Counted from the first letter of the stretch, positions 1 to 5,409 are shown. The stretch is DNA of 5,483 bases from Spirochaetia bacterium (GCA_031270615.1 JAISXE010000176.1:1-5483), one strand, 5' to 3'. A program made the numbers and translations. The notes: a model not told the origin generated them from the letters alone.

Positions 1-7
1 GCGCGAA

Positions 8-113
8 GCGCAAAAAGCCCGTGGGGCACAAGGGATAGAAGCGGAAATCCTTTTGGCGCAGCCAAAAGATTGGAGCGGATAGCCCGGTTTTTTGCGCCTG
101 GGGGCGCAAAAAA
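8..113. ncRNA. Structured fold-back element, possible RNA or dispersed repeat
   Basis: A gene-free stretch 3' of fabF with extensive self-pairing. An outer 9-bp stem (8-16 with 89-97) encloses a small hairpin (17-20 with 24-27) and a long hairpin (32-85), giving a three-way junction. The long hairpin pairs GGG/CCC, TA/TA, GC/GC, AATC/GATT and a perfect TTTTGGC/GCCAAAA apical stem, separated by an A-G mismatch, two symmetric 3x3 purine loops (GAA/GGA and GGA/GGA on the plus strand) and one bulged C. All Watson-Crick pairs also hold on the minus strand. Segment 88-98 can alternatively pair with 103-113. I recall similar AGCGGATAGCCC-type intergenic sequences in other bacteria but cannot verify a family name. 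It may be a transcribed structured RNA or a mobile palindromic repeat. Confidence 0.5.
88..113. repeat. Perfect 11-bp palindrome with four-base loop
   Basis: TTTTTTGCGCC (88-98) and GGCGCAAAAAA (103-113) are perfect inverted repeats around TGGG. The T run is on the 5' side and the A run on the 3' side on both strands, so this is not a classical intrinsic terminator in either direction. It competes for bases with the outer stem 8-16/89-97 of the larger fold. Confidence 0.6.
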
Positions 114-149
114 TGTGCACACATCTTTCTTAACTTGTTGACAGTGGGA

Positions 150-189
150 GGCTTCCCACCTCCTTAAACAAGGTTCTGGAACAGGCTCA
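150..189 (-). repeat. TGAGCCTGTTCC dispersed repeat, left copy
   Basis: Read on the minus strand, this 40-base stretch starts TGAGCCTGTTCC, continues through TTGTTTA and ends GGGAAGCC. It matches 5449-5483 on the plus strand over its whole length, with a five-base length difference and a few substitutions. In both cases it lies 3' of the flanking gene and in the same orientation as that gene (fabF here). A local hairpin, GTGGGA/TCCCAC (144-159), overlaps its end. Confidence 0.7.
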
Positions 190-192
190 AAA

Positions 193-222
193 GTCTGTGT
201 TTTCCGCGTGGTCTGTGGTTTT
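193..222 (-). repeat. CACAGAC-type repeat fragment downstream of fabF
   Basis: On the minus strand two AAAACCACAGAC-like units (211-222 and 193-203) lie 18 bases apart. They follow the fabF stop and a GCGAAG sequence and precede TGAGCCTGTTCC. It appears to be a short or decayed member of the CCAC...GTGG family seen in the other gaps. No gene is present in 1-239. Confidence 0.5.
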
Positions 223-239
223 CTTCGCTGGCTGGATAG

Positions 240-1478
240 TCACGCGTGTTTTTTGAAAATCAGTATCCCGTTTTGCCCGCCGAAACCGAAGGTGTTGGAC
301 ATCGCCGCGCGGATGTTCCCGGCCGCGCCCTTGTTTGGCACATAATCGAGGTCGCACAGGGGGTCGGGATTGTCAAGATTCGCCGTAGGCGGGAAAAACC
401 CTTCGTGAACCGCCAGCACGGAAAAAAGCGCCTCTATCCCGCCCGCGGCCCCCAGCATGTGGCCGGTCATGCTCTTGGTGGAAGAAACCCTGATCCCCTG
501 CGCGCGCTGCCCGAAAACTTCCTTGATGGCTTTTGTTTCCGTGGGGTCGTTGATCGGCGTGGAGGTGCCGTGCGCGTTCACATAGTCTATGTCTTCGGGC
601 CGCATCCCCGCCTCCGCCAGGGCCATCCTCATCGCGGAAACCGCGCCCCGGCCTTCGGGATGGGGCGCCGTCAAATGGTTCGCGTCGCAGCTCATGCCGT
701 AGCCCGCGAACTCCGCGTAAATCCTCGCGCCGCGCCCCACCGCGTGTTCCAGGCTTTCCAGCACCACGACGCCGGCCCCCTCGCCCATGACGAAACCGTC
801 CCTGTCCCTGTCAAAAGGCCGCGAAGCCCTCTGCGGCTCGTCGTTGCGGGTACTCAAAGCCTGAATCGCGTTAAAGCTGCCGATGCCAAAGGACGTAATG
901 GCCGCCTCGACGCCGCCGGATACCATAAAATCCATTGCGCCGCTTTCGATCCAGCGCACGGCGCTGCCTATGGCGTCGGCCCCGGAAGAGCAGGCGGTTG
1001 TTACCGTATAACAGGGGCCGCGCAAATCAAAATGGATGGACACGTTCCCCGGCCCGATATTGGCAATCAGCTTCGGAATCGTCATCGGGGGAATCCTCTG
1101 CGGCCCCTTCGCCACCAGGACCCGCAAAGACTCCTCAATCGTCTGGAAACCGCCAATCCCCACGCCCAGGGCGCAGCCGCCGCGCTCGGCATCAAAGGAC
1201 CCGGCCCCCAGCCCCGCGTCGGCCATCGCCTCAATGGCCGCGGCCACCGCGAACTGGGAAAAGCGGTCCATCTTGCGGGATTCCTTTCCATCCATGAAAT
1301 TCTTCGCATCGAAATTTTTCACCTCGGCGGCTATCTGCGTGGTAAACTCCCCGCAGTCAAACAGCGTGATCCTCCCCACGCCGGACTTCCCCTCTTTCAC
1401 CGCCTGCCAGCTTTCCGAGGCGCTGTGCCCCACCGGAGTCACCGCGCCCAACCCAGTAACAACAACCCGCTTTTTCAT
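240..1478 (-). CDS. fabF: 3-oxoacyl-[acyl-carrier-protein] synthase II
   Basis: Elongating condensing enzyme of cytoplasmic type II fatty-acid synthesis. It decarboxylates malonyl-ACP and joins it to an acyl chain held on the active-site cysteine. The 412-residue length matches the family. The nucleophile lies in TACSSG (Cys163), and the two catalytic histidines lie in NAHGTSTP (His303) and SMTGH (His340), with Lys335 nearby; these are the same positions as in E. coli FabF. The FGFGG loop sits at about 397-401 near the C-terminus. The Cys-His-His set marks a KAS I/II enzyme and rules out FabH, which uses Cys-His-Asn. FabF rather than FabB rests on overall similarity and family numbering. The ATG is preceded by AGGGGG six bases upstream, overlapping the fabG stop, so it is probably co-transcribed and translationally coupled with fabG. 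The gene ends in TGA; no classical intrinsic terminator follows, only repeats. Confidence 0.97.
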   Translation of the reverse strand: MKKRVVVTGLGAVTPVGHSASESWQAVKEGKSGVGRITLFDCGEFTTQIAAEVKNFDAKNFMDGKESRKMDRFSQFAVAAAIEAMADAGLGAGSFDAERGGCALGVGIGGFQTIEESLRVLVAKGPQRIPPMTIPKLIANIGPGNVSIHFDLRGPCYTVTTACSSGADAIGSAVRWIESGAMDFMVSGGVEAAITSFGIGSFNAIQALSTRNDEPQRASRPFDRDRDGFVMGEGAGVVVLESLEHAVGRGARIYAEFAGYGMSCDANHLTAPHPEGRGAVSAMRMALAEAGMRPEDIDYVNAHGTSTPINDPTETKAIKEVFGQRAQGIRVSSTKSMTGHMLGAAGGIEALFSVLAVHEGFFPPTANLDNPDPLCDLDYVPNKGAAGNIRAAMSNTFGFGGQNGILIFKKHA

Positions 1479-1484
1479 CTTGTT

Positions 1485-1490
1485 CCCCCT
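1485..1490 (-). promoter_or_regulatory. fabF ribosome-binding site overlapping the fabG stop
   Basis: The minus strand reads AGGGGG six bases before the fabF ATG. Its first two bases are the last two of the fabG TAG stop codon. Ribosomes terminating on fabG would therefore sit directly over the fabF initiation site, an arrangement typical of translational coupling. The coupling itself is inferred. Confidence 0.75.
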
Positions 1491-2229
1491 ACATTCCCAG
1501 TCCGCCGGTCACATGAAGAACGTGGCCGGTAATATACGACGACAAATCACAGGACAGAAACAGGGCCGCCCTCGCGACATCCTCAGGCTCGCCCAGCCTT
1601 ACCATCGGAATCTGGGCGGCAAGGGCCTTCTTCTGATCCTCCGTCAGCCTGTCCGTCATGGCCGTGCGGATAAACCCCGGCGCCACGGCGTTCACGCGGA
1701 TATTCCTCGGGGCCACTTCCCGCGCCAGGCTCTTGGTCAAACCGATAAGCCCCGCCTTTGAAGCCGAGTAATTTACCTGCCCCCCGTTTCCCGTAACGCC
1801 CACGATGGACGAAATATTCACCACCGCCCCGGGAATCTTTTTCATAAACATATCCTGCACAACCAGTTTCGACAACACAAACGCCGCGGTCAAGTTAGTC
1901 GCAATCACATCGTGCCAGTCCTTCATAGCCATGCGGAGGGAAAGCCCGTCCCGCGTGATTCCCGCATTGTTCACAAGAACATCGAAACCGCCCGCTTCCT
2001 TCATCGCGTCTTTCGCGGCAGCGCCCAAAGCCTCCTCGTCCGCCACATCGCACTCGCGGAAAACCACCCTCAGGCCCTGCTCCCTCGCCGCGCCCTCGTA
2101 TTCGTCGCCGCCCCTGCTCCGCCCCAGGTACCACACCGAAGCGCCCTCGCGCAGATACCCCAGCACCAAAGCGCGGCCGATTCCCCGCGATCCCCCGGTA
2201 AGCAGGACTTTTTTCCCCTGAACAAGCAT
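1489..2229 (-). CDS. fabG: 3-oxoacyl-[acyl-carrier-protein] reductase
   Basis: NADPH-dependent reductase of the 3-ketoacyl-ACP formed by FabF, a classical short-chain dehydrogenase of 246 residues. The Rossmann glycine motif TGGSRGIG is at 11-18, the CDV motif at 60-62 and NNAG at 87-90. The catalytic residues are Asn112, Ser141, Tyr154 and Lys158 (the YSASK motif), each two or three places after the E. coli FabG positions. PGFIRTAMT (184-192) and the C-terminal TGGLGM agree with FabG. A GTG two codons upstream at 2233-2235 is in frame but overlaps the AGGGAG ribosome-binding site. The ATG at 2227-2229, five bases after that site, is preferred. Being next to fabF and in the same strand cluster as fabD supports FabG over another SDR. 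The coding sequence is intact, but it is separated from fabD by 514 bases of repeats, which is unusual inside a fab operon. Confidence 0.95.
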   Translation of the reverse strand: MLVQGKKVLLTGGSRGIGRALVLGYLREGASVWYLGRSRGGDEYEGAAREQGLRVVFRECDVADEEALGAAAKDAMKEAGGFDVLVNNAGITRDGLSLRMAMKDWHDVIATNLTAAFVLSKLVVQDMFMKKIPGAVVNISSIVGVTGNGGQVNYSASKAGLIGLTKSLAREVAPRNIRVNAVAPGFIRTAMTDRLTEDQKKALAAQIPMVRLGEPEDVARAALFLSCDLSSYITGHVLHVTGGLGM

Positions 2230-2234
2230 ATACA

Positions 2235-2240
2235 CTCCCT
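2235..2240 (-). promoter_or_regulatory. fabG ribosome-binding site that decides the start
   Basis: AGGGAG on the minus strand lies five bases before the ATG at 2227-2229. It shares a base with the alternative in-frame GTG at 2233-2235, so that GTG cannot use it. This favours the 246-residue over the 248-residue product. Confidence 0.7.
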
Positions 2241-2258
2241 AATGAAAATTTGGGCGCC

Positions 2259-2277
2259 TTTTTTGCTACGCAAAAAA
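2259..2277. repeat. Small palindrome in the fabG leader
   Basis: TTTTTTGC (2259-2266) and GCAAAAAA (2270-2277) form a perfect 8-bp stem around a three-base loop, 30-48 bases upstream of the fabG ATG. It resembles the 88-113 palindrome in having T run, GC core and A run. It directly abuts the first 94-bp direct repeat. As with 88-113, the T/A polarity argues against a terminator. Confidence 0.5.
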
Positions 2278-2278
2278 C

Positions 2279-2372
2279 CCAGGTTGCATGGGCGGCAGAC
2301 CGTTTTGCGCCACCAACACGGGGCTTCGCCCACGGCCTGCTTGTACGGCCTTAAAGCAAAATACGACCAGCC
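2279..2372. repeat. 94-bp direct repeat, copy 1
   Basis: Bases 2279-2362 are identical to 2429-2512 (84 bp). After a one-base indel and substitution both copies continue with CGACCAGCC. The copies are offset by exactly 150 bases. The unit holds a GGGC/GCCC hairpin with a TTC loop and no convincing gene. The near-perfect identity points to a recent duplication or to homogenisation. Confidence 0.9.
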
Positions 2373-2429
2373 GGGCTTTCCGGGGGTGCCGCCCGCGTTT
2401 CACGCGGGCCGCTTCGCGCCCCTCCAATC
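2371..2429. repeat. GC-rich fold-back spacer related to the 32-85 element
   Basis: This segment lies between the two 94-bp repeats. It begins CCGGGCTTTCCG (2371-2382) and ends CTCCAATC (2422-2429). The minus strand of 68-87 reads CCGGGCTATCCG directly followed by CTCCAATC, so the 39 bases at 2383-2421 look like an insertion at the join. The insert carries a perfect 7-bp stem, GCCCGCG (2391-2397) with CGCGGGC (2403-2409), and terminal G and C runs that can pair. Confidence 0.5.
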
Positions 2430-2523
2430 CAGGTTGCATGGGCGGCAGACCGTTTTGCGCCACCAACACGGGGCTTCGCCCACGGCCTGCTTGTACGGCC
2501 TTAAAGCAAAATTGCGACCAGCC
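2429..2523. repeat. 94-bp direct repeat, copy 2
   Basis: Second copy of the repeat at 2279-2372, in the same orientation and identical over 84 bases. Together with the element that follows, the repeats fill most of the 514-base gap between fabD and fabG, which has no supportable gene. Confidence 0.9.
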
Positions 2524-2542
2524 CCTGGCGCATCAGAAAGAG

Positions 2543-2696
2543 AAACCAAACCACGGACGTCACGGACGAAGACGGACAAACACGGACATCACGGGATTTT
2601 ACGGATGCGAGTGCTTTTCGGTGCAAAGTATGCGCGGGCGCCGCCAGTGGTTTTCTTCTCCGGTTCCATCGCCAGTGCGGTCCGTGGTTTTTCTCC
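2543..2696. repeat. CCACGGAC-type intergenic element, fabD-fabG gap
   Basis: Head AAACCAAACCACGGAC (2543-2558) and tail GCCGCCAGTGGTTT (2640-2653) match, with one head mismatch, the head and tail of the element at 5296-5397; the interiors differ. After the head, ACGGA cores recur every 9-10 bases to 2605. A further GTCCGTGG (2680-2687) is the inverse of the head, so the element can fold back. It has no coding content and looks like a MITE-like or REP-like dispersed repeat. Confidence 0.65.
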
Positions 2697-2743
2697 TTCG
2701 CTAACCCAGTGCCTATCACAAATAATCGCGCCCGCAGTGCCCC

Positions 2744-3688
2744 TTATGTTTCCGCCGCGCCTTCGAGCGCCTGAATCGCTTCCCAAGTCCCTGCGGGCAG
2801 GCAGGGCGTTTCGGGACACACGGCCTTCCACAAGCCGCCCAGCACCGTCCCCGGCCCGGCCTCCAGCGCCCGCTGAAAGCCCTCCGCCTTCAAGCTCCGT
2901 TCGATGTTGACCCACAAAACGGGGGAGGTAATCTGCTCGCCGGCAAGGCGCCTTGCCTCCTCCCCGGAAGAAACCCTTTTTCCCGTGACGTTGGAATACA
3001 GGGGCAGCGCGGGATCTGCGAAAGCATGTTTTGCAAGCTCCGCCTCGAACTCCGCGCGGGCGGAGGCCAGAAGAGGGCTGTGGAAGGGGCCGGAGACTTT
3101 CAGCCGGATGCAGCGCCGCGCGCCCGCCGCCTTCAAAACAGCCTCCGCCTTTGACAGAGCCGCCGCGCCGCCGGACACGACCGTCTGCGCGGGGCTGTTG
3201 TAATTCGCCGCGTACACGTCCCGGACCCCGGCGGCCTCCAGCGCCCCCGTGACATCGGGCAGGTCAAGGCCCACCACCGCGCTCATCCCCGGCGGCCCCT
3301 CCGGGGCGTCAAGGGCGCGGGAGGCGGATTCCATAACCCCGCCGCGGAACTTTACCAGGGAAAAAACAGCCTCCTCGCCGATAACCCCGCAGACAGCCAG
3401 GGCGGCGTATTCCCCAAGGCTGAAGCCCGCCGCCGCGCCGGGAAGGATGCCCCGCCCGCGCAGGACGGCGGCCGCGGCAAGGTTTGCCAGCGTGATGGCG
3501 GCCTGGGCCTTGTCCGTGGCCCGCAAGTCCTCCGCGCTGCCTTCAAAAAGCAGTTTTTCCATATCGGTATGGGTAAGGTCGGAGGCAAGCCGGAAAAGCT
3601 CCTTTACCCTCGCGCTGTGGTCCCACAAGTCCTTCCCCATGCCGGGATACTGCGCGCCCTGGCCGGGAAAAAGGAACACGGTTTTCAT
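2744..3688 (-). CDS. fabD: Malonyl-CoA:ACP transacylase
   Basis: Transfers malonyl from coenzyme A to acyl carrier protein, supplying the extender unit for FabF. The 314-residue product is close to the 309 of E. coli FabD. Family landmarks in order: FPGQGAQ at 7-13 (oxyanion-hole Gln), the nucleophile elbow GFSLGEY with Ser90, Arg115 in KFRGG for binding the malonyl carboxylate, catalytic His203 in GPFHSPLL, and Gln252 in EQITSPV. The residue before the nucleophile is Phe where E. coli has His. The start is the ATG just before KTVFLFPGQG, because family members begin there. An in-frame ATG 19 codons upstream would add an unconserved tail. No good Shine-Dalgarno sequence precedes the chosen ATG. 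It lies upstream of fabG and fabF on the same strand, but the long repeat-filled gap leaves it open whether all three share one transcript. Confidence 0.96.
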   Translation of the reverse strand: MKTVFLFPGQGAQYPGMGKDLWDHSARVKELFRLASDLTHTDMEKLLFEGSAEDLRATDKAQAAITLANLAAAAVLRGRGILPGAAAGFSLGEYAALAVCGVIGEEAVFSLVKFRGGVMESASRALDAPEGPPGMSAVVGLDLPDVTGALEAAGVRDVYAANYNSPAQTVVSGGAAALSKAEAVLKAAGARRCIRLKVSGPFHSPLLASARAEFEAELAKHAFADPALPLYSNVTGKRVSSGEEARRLAGEQITSPVLWVNIERSLKAEGFQRALEAGPGTVLGGLWKAVCPETPCLPAGTWEAIQALEGAAET

Positions 3689-3696
3689 AGACGCAG

Positions 3697-3726
3697 AAAC
3701 TACCACATCGCCCCAGTGCCTGTCAA
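3697..3726 (-). promoter_or_regulatory. Candidate fabD promoter with a consensus -35 box
   Basis: The minus strand has a perfect TTGACA at 3721-3726. At spacing 17 or 18 only weak -10 matches follow (GTAGTT or TAGTTT, 3697-3703). Transcription would start within a few bases of the fabD ATG, giving an almost leaderless message. That would fit the missing Shine-Dalgarno sequence but may be chance. A fabD promoter must lie in or beyond this gap, because the upstream neighbour is divergent. Confidence 0.3.
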
Positions 3727-3786
3727 GTCGGCCAGTGGCTGGCAAATCCGGGCGGCACGGGAAGGGATGTGGCCACCCGGAATAAG

Positions 3787-3914
3787 GGCAACCACGAACC
3801 CCGCAGCGGAAAAAAAATTGCCCCCCTTCTTGCGCTCCCTGTGTCCTCCGTGGTAAATTCCGCTTTCTTCAGCCCGTGTGGTTGTTTTTCTGACGCCGGT
3901 GCCGTCAGTGGCTG
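3787..3914. repeat. CCAC...GTGG intergenic element, fabD/barrel gap
   Basis: A diverged relative of the elements at 2543-2696 and 5296-5397. It has a GCAACCAC head, an internal GTGGTTG (3878-3884) inverse to the head, and the tail GCCGTCAGTGGCTG (3901-3914), which matches 11 of 14 bases of the other tails. It occupies the centre of the divergent intergenic region, and no gene is seen in 3689-3981. Confidence 0.45.
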
Positions 3915-3936
3915 TCTTCGCGGCTCCTGGGCCGCG
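3890..3936 (+). other. Two adjacent hairpins upstream of the barrel-protein gene
   Basis: CTGACG (3890-3895) pairs with CGTCAG (3903-3908) across a seven-base loop. CGCGGC (3919-3924) pairs with GCCGCG (3931-3936) across a six-base loop. Both stems are perfect. The first forms part of the tail of the CCAC...GTGG repeat element. Neither is followed by a T run, so they are not intrinsic terminators for plus-strand transcription. Any regulatory role is unknown. Confidence 0.4.
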
Positions 3937-3941
3937 GCTAC

Positions 3942-3968
3942 TTGCCGTTTTTGGTATTCGTGTATAGT
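3942..3968 (+). promoter_or_regulatory. Weak candidate promoter for the barrel-protein gene
   Basis: TTGCCG (3942-3947) and TATAGT (3963-3968) resemble sigma-70 boxes but are separated by only 15 bases. The short AT-rich patch just before the start codon stands out from the GC-rich surroundings. TATAAA at 3970-3975 is an alternative -10. This is suggestive only. Confidence 0.25.
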
Positions 3969-3981
3969 TTATAAAGCTGTT

Positions 3982-5256
3982 ATGGATGTTATGGAAGTGA
4001 AAAGAATCCCGTGCCCCGGCAGCCTGCTTGTCTGCGGGTGGATGTTTTTTTTCCTGGCGGGCCTCCACGGGCAGGAGGGGCCGCGCATCCGCGCCTTCGA
4101 GGTGCGGGGCCTCACGCGGACCAGGCTCTCGGTCGTGGAGCCGTACTACCGCCCTTTTGTCGGAAGGCCCTACGCCGAATTTTCCGCCGACGGGCTGATA
4201 CAGGATTTGCGGAAACTGGGGATTTTCAATCCCGAAATCCAGGTTTTCCCCCAGGCGCCGCCCGAAGAAAACGGGGATGTGGATGTGGTCATCGTCCTGG
4301 AGGAAAAATGGACGCTTCTTCCTTTTCCTTTCGCGGCCGCGACGAGCAGCGGGAAGCTCTACGGGGGGCTTGCCTTCATCGAGTCGAATTTTCTTGGCTA
4401 CAACAAGAAGATGTACGCCCTGGGGATGCTGTCCACGCGGGGGTGGAGGGGGATGCTCGGGTACGCCGATCCTTCGCTGCTGGGTTCTGACCTGGCGTAT
4501 AACGGCCTGTTCTCCGGCGGCGTCAATGAGCGCGAGTTTGCGGACGAGGACGGGGACCCGTGGCAGAACTTTGAAACCACGGATATCATCCTGCGCAGCG
4601 GCCTCACCTGGAAAGCCTCGGAGACGATCAGGTTGGGAATCGGCGCGGGTTTTCTGGACTTCGATGTGAACGGGGGCTTTGAGTCGAAATTCCCTCCCCC
4701 CGCTTCGGCGCGCCTGGCGCAGGGCGCGCTGTCCTTTCAGTATGACGATTTGTATTACGATAGCGTTTTGGTGTCCGGCCTTCTTTTTAAGGCGCAGTAT
4801 GAGCGCTTCTTCCCGCTGTCCGCGGATACCCTGGCCTTCAGCCAGTACGGGGCAGCCTTGAGCTACCAGAAAAAGATTTTCGGCGACCACCGCCTGGGTT
4901 TTTCCGCCGAGGGGCTGTATATTCCCGGGGCGCCGCTTGTTATGGAGCCGGATATCAGCGGCAGAATCCTGAACACCCTTCCCGACGATCTTGTCGCGGA
5001 CAGCGCCGCCTCGGCGCGGGTGTCCTTTGAGTACCTTCTTTCCAGCTTTTCCTGGGGCGCCTTTACGGTGCAGGGGATCTACGAGGCGGGCGTTTTCAGC
5101 CTGGACGGCGGCTGCCCCTCGTATGCGCAGGGCCCCGGCGGCGGCCTGCGGGTTTATCTTGCGAAGATAGCCCTGCCGGCCTTCGGCCTTGATGTGTATT
5201 ACAATGTGCAGACGGGAAGGACAAACGCCTCCATGCGGATGGGGCTGTCGTTTTGA
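3982..5256 (+). CDS. Single-POTRA Omp85/BamA-TamA-like outer membrane beta-barrel protein
   Basis: Predicted outer-membrane protein of about 424 residues. The N-terminus has Lys-Arg followed by a hydrophobic stretch (about 13-28), read as a signal peptide cleaved near LHG/QEG. One POTRA-like domain spans about 35-107: it opens with IRAFEVRGL, has a helix ending in DLRKLGIFNPEI, and closes with a VVIVLEEKW strand. From about 115 onward there are alternating amphipathic strands rich in Tyr and Gly. The last strands include GPGGGLRVYL (384-393), and the protein ends in Phe, the usual barrel-assembly signal. BamA normally has about five POTRAs and TamA three, so this is a minimal member. The L6-loop VRGF motif is not clear; an ISGRIL segment near 325-330 may replace it. 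Another ATG lies three codons inside; neither has a strong ribosome-binding site. In-frame sequence upstream back to 3769 is repeat DNA and is excluded. Divergent from fabD; specific function unknown. Confidence 0.82.
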   Translation: MDVMEVKRIPCPGSLLVCGWMFFFLAGLHGQEGPRIRAFEVRGLTRTRLSVVEPYYRPFVGRPYAEFSADGLIQDLRKLGIFNPEIQVFPQAPPEENGDVDVVIVLEEKWTLLPFPFAAATSSGKLYGGLAFIESNFLGYNKKMYALGMLSTRGWRGMLGYADPSLLGSDLAYNGLFSGGVNEREFADEDGDPWQNFETTDIILRSGLTWKASETIRLGIGAGFLDFDVNGGFESKFPPPASARLAQGALSFQYDDLYYDSVLVSGLLFKAQYERFFPLSADTLAFSQYGAALSYQKKIFGDHRLGFSAEGLYIPGAPLVMEPDISGRILNTLPDDLVADSAASARVSFEYLLSSFSWGAFTVQGIYEAGVFSLDGGCPSYAQGPGGGLRVYLAKIALPAFGLDVYYNVQTGRTNASMRMGLSF

Positions 5257-5295
5257 CTTGGGGCCTGGCCTTAGCCTTGCGCGAAGAATAAGAAA

Positions 5296-5397
5296 AAACC
5301 AAACCACAGACCTCACTGGACAGGAGGCCGCTGACTGCACGGACGGAGGAGGGGATTTTTCTCCATGCCCTCTTTCCGCCAGTGCCGCCAGTGGTTT
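5296..5397. repeat. CCACAGAC-type intergenic element, downstream of the barrel gene
   Basis: Head AAACCAAACCACAGAC (5296-5311) and tail GCCGCCAGTGGTTT (5384-5397) are shared with the fabD-fabG gap element at almost the same overall length (102 versus 111 bases), while the interiors are largely unrelated. Conserved ends around a variable middle fit a mobile or gene-converted repeat. Confidence 0.65.
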
Positions 5398-5409
5398 CGT
5401 CCATTAGAC

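Noticed and set aside
88..113. Rho-independent terminator for fabF
   Set aside because: The T run precedes the stem and the A run follows it on both strands, the reverse of the required polarity.
246..1532. Long open frame of about 428 codons on the plus strand opposite fabF
   Set aside because: It is antisense to a clear FabF, is rich in Arg, Pro, His and Gly with no recognisable domain, and is the usual shadow frame in GC-rich coding DNA.
2279..2605. CRISPR array
   Set aside because: There are only two copies of a long repeat with one spacer, and the short ACGGA words are far too small and closely spaced. No cas gene is present.
2266..2910. Open frames on both strands through the 94-bp repeats, with repeated peptides such as VLVAQNGLPPMQPG
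   Set aside because: The peptide repetition follows from a 150-base offset that is a multiple of three. There is no ribosome-binding site or recognisable domain, and the frames run into unrelated repeats or antisense to fabD.
3689..3745. 19-codon N-terminal extension of FabD
   Set aside because: It is unconserved, and family members start immediately before the TVFLFPGQG segment.
3769..3981. 71-codon N-terminal extension of the barrel protein
   Set aside because: It is translated from the repeat-bearing intergenic region and would bury the signal peptide inside the protein.
3700..5340. Open frame of about 546 codons on the minus strand opposite the barrel gene
   Set aside because: The composition is Arg/Gly/Lys/Pro-rich without domains and it runs through repeat DNA at both ends. 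The plus strand has a signal peptide, a POTRA domain and a terminal Phe.
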